Origin: Streptomyces sp. CC0208 | GTDB taxonomy: Bacteria > Actinomycetota > Actinomycetes > Streptomycetales > Streptomycetaceae | Assembly (NCBI RefSeq): GCF_003443735.1 | Contig: NZ_CP031969.1 | Span: 5,208,001 to 5,272,000 of the forward strand | DNA length: 64,000 nucleotides | Direction: 5' to 3' | In this document: positions 63,524-64,000 of the stretch, piece after piece | Layout of the letters: each line of letters starts with the position of its first letter | How positions within the stretch are numbered: position 1 is the first letter of the stretch | Notes under the pieces: generated by a model | Told to the model about the DNA's origin: nothing | Databases searched by the model: none | The model's input: only the letters and a program-made list of their open reading frames with translations | Program-made: the position numbers and the translations under genes

Positions 63524-64000
63524 ATGGAAACGCCTCCGCCCTCCACCCCGCGCACCGAGCCGACCGACGCGGACGTCGAGGCATTCAAGCAGCAGCTCGG
63601 GCGGCCGCCGCGCGGGCTGCGGGCGATCGCGCACCGGTGCCCGTGCGGGCAGCCGGACGTCGTGGAGACCGCGCCCCGGCTGCCGGACGGCACGCCCTTC
63701 CCGACGACGTACTACCTGACGTGTCCGCGCGCCGCCTCGGCGATCGGCACGCTGGAGGCGAACGGCGTCATGAAGGAGATGACGGAGCGGCTGCAGACCG
63801 ACCCGGAGCTCGCGGCGGCCTACCGGGCCGCGCACGAGGACTACATCGCGCGCCGGGACGCCATCGAGGTCCTGGAGGGCTTCCCGAGCGCGGGCGGCAT
63901 GCCGGACCGGGTGAAGTGCCTGCACGTCCTGGTCGGTCACTCGCTGGCGGCCGGACCGGGCGTCAACCCGCTGGGCGACGAGGCGATCGCGATGCTGCCG
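63524..64000 (+). CDS. DUF501 protein, start only
   Basis: The gene runs off the right edge; 159 codons are present. It shows DVEAFKQQLGRPPRGLRAIAHRCPCGQPDVVETAPRL with a CxC pair, then PTTYYLTCPRAASAIGTLEANGVM and KCLHVLVGHSLAAGPGVNPLGDEA, the DUF501 family usually found right after divIC in actinobacteria. Function unknown. The ATG has GAAAG upstream, within an array of AAGA(C/T)C repeats. Confidence 0.9.
   Translation, partial: METPPPSTPRTEPTDADVEAFKQQLGRPPRGLRAIAHRCPCGQPDVVETAPRLPDGTPFPTTYYLTCPRAASAIGTLEANGVMKEMTERLQTDPELAAAYRAAHEDYIARRDAIEVLEGFPSAGGMPDRVKCLHVLVGHSLAAGPGVNPLGDEAIAMLP

Overview
The window is chromosomal DNA of a Streptomyces or close relative. GC content is very high, many starts are GTG, and several promoters look leaderless (TANNNT six bases before the start codon). 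Typical Streptomyces families are present: paired resuscitation-promoting factors, DUF397/XRE-DUF5753 regulators, a LAETG sortase substrate and SUKH immunity clusters. From memory, the order ppc, pth, rplY, prs, glmU ... mfd ... mazG, P450, rpfC, rpfA, eno, divIC/ftsB, DUF501 matches the conserved core of the Streptomyces coelicolor chromosome.

Layout. 1-6.3 kb: end of ppc, a wall-anchored LAETG protein, a membrane protein, then leftward pth, rplY (ctc), prs, glmU and tRNA-Gln(UUG). 6.5-7.8 kb: an orphan sensor kinase. 7.9-12.8 kb: a divergent polymorphic-toxin-type cluster (YwqJ-like deaminase with SUKH-3; WHH nuclease fused to SMI1/KNR4; Imm35-like/deaminase/SUKH-4 fusion). 13-21.7 kb: a DivIVA/Scy-like coiled-coil protein, a sodium:solute symporter with its DUF485 partner, an MFS exporter, and an ABC ATPase with an FtsX-type permease. 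22.1-28 kb: mfd, a nucleotidyltransferase-like protein, an MT0933-type antitoxin-like protein, and two lipoproteins (one an HNH nuclease).

28.6-40.2 kb holds an 11-kb RHS/YD-repeat gene. It encodes a signal peptide, a DNRLRE-like domain, three LamG-like domains, YD repeats, an RHS core, a Lys/His/Ala-rich helical region, an interrupted HINT domain, and a C-terminal tip that I predict to be a PD-(D/E)XK nuclease. A candidate immunity gene overlaps its stop codon by four bases. 40.2-47.5 kb is a mosaic, in part clearly less GC-rich, of insertion-sequence fragments (an IS3-type end inside an IS1380-type fragment), orphan toxin tails, immunity genes, broken regulators, and a displaced 455-bp copy of the RHS HINT segment. 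Four immunity starts overlap an upstream stop as ATGA or GTGA. I read this as an archive of past toxin-tip exchange, and it is the most interesting part of the window.

47.9-64 kb: a DUF397/XRE/ATPase regulatory trio, a TPR-like protein with a membrane-anchored M16-type peptidase, a DUF1906 glycoside-hydrolase-like protein, a BMP-like protein, a SurA-like lipoprotein, mazG, a CYP107-type P450, rpfC and rpfA (the latter behind a ydaO-type c-di-AMP riboswitch), eno, the FtsB/DivIC divisome protein, and the start of a DUF501 gene. All domain calls were made by eye from motifs; no database search was run.
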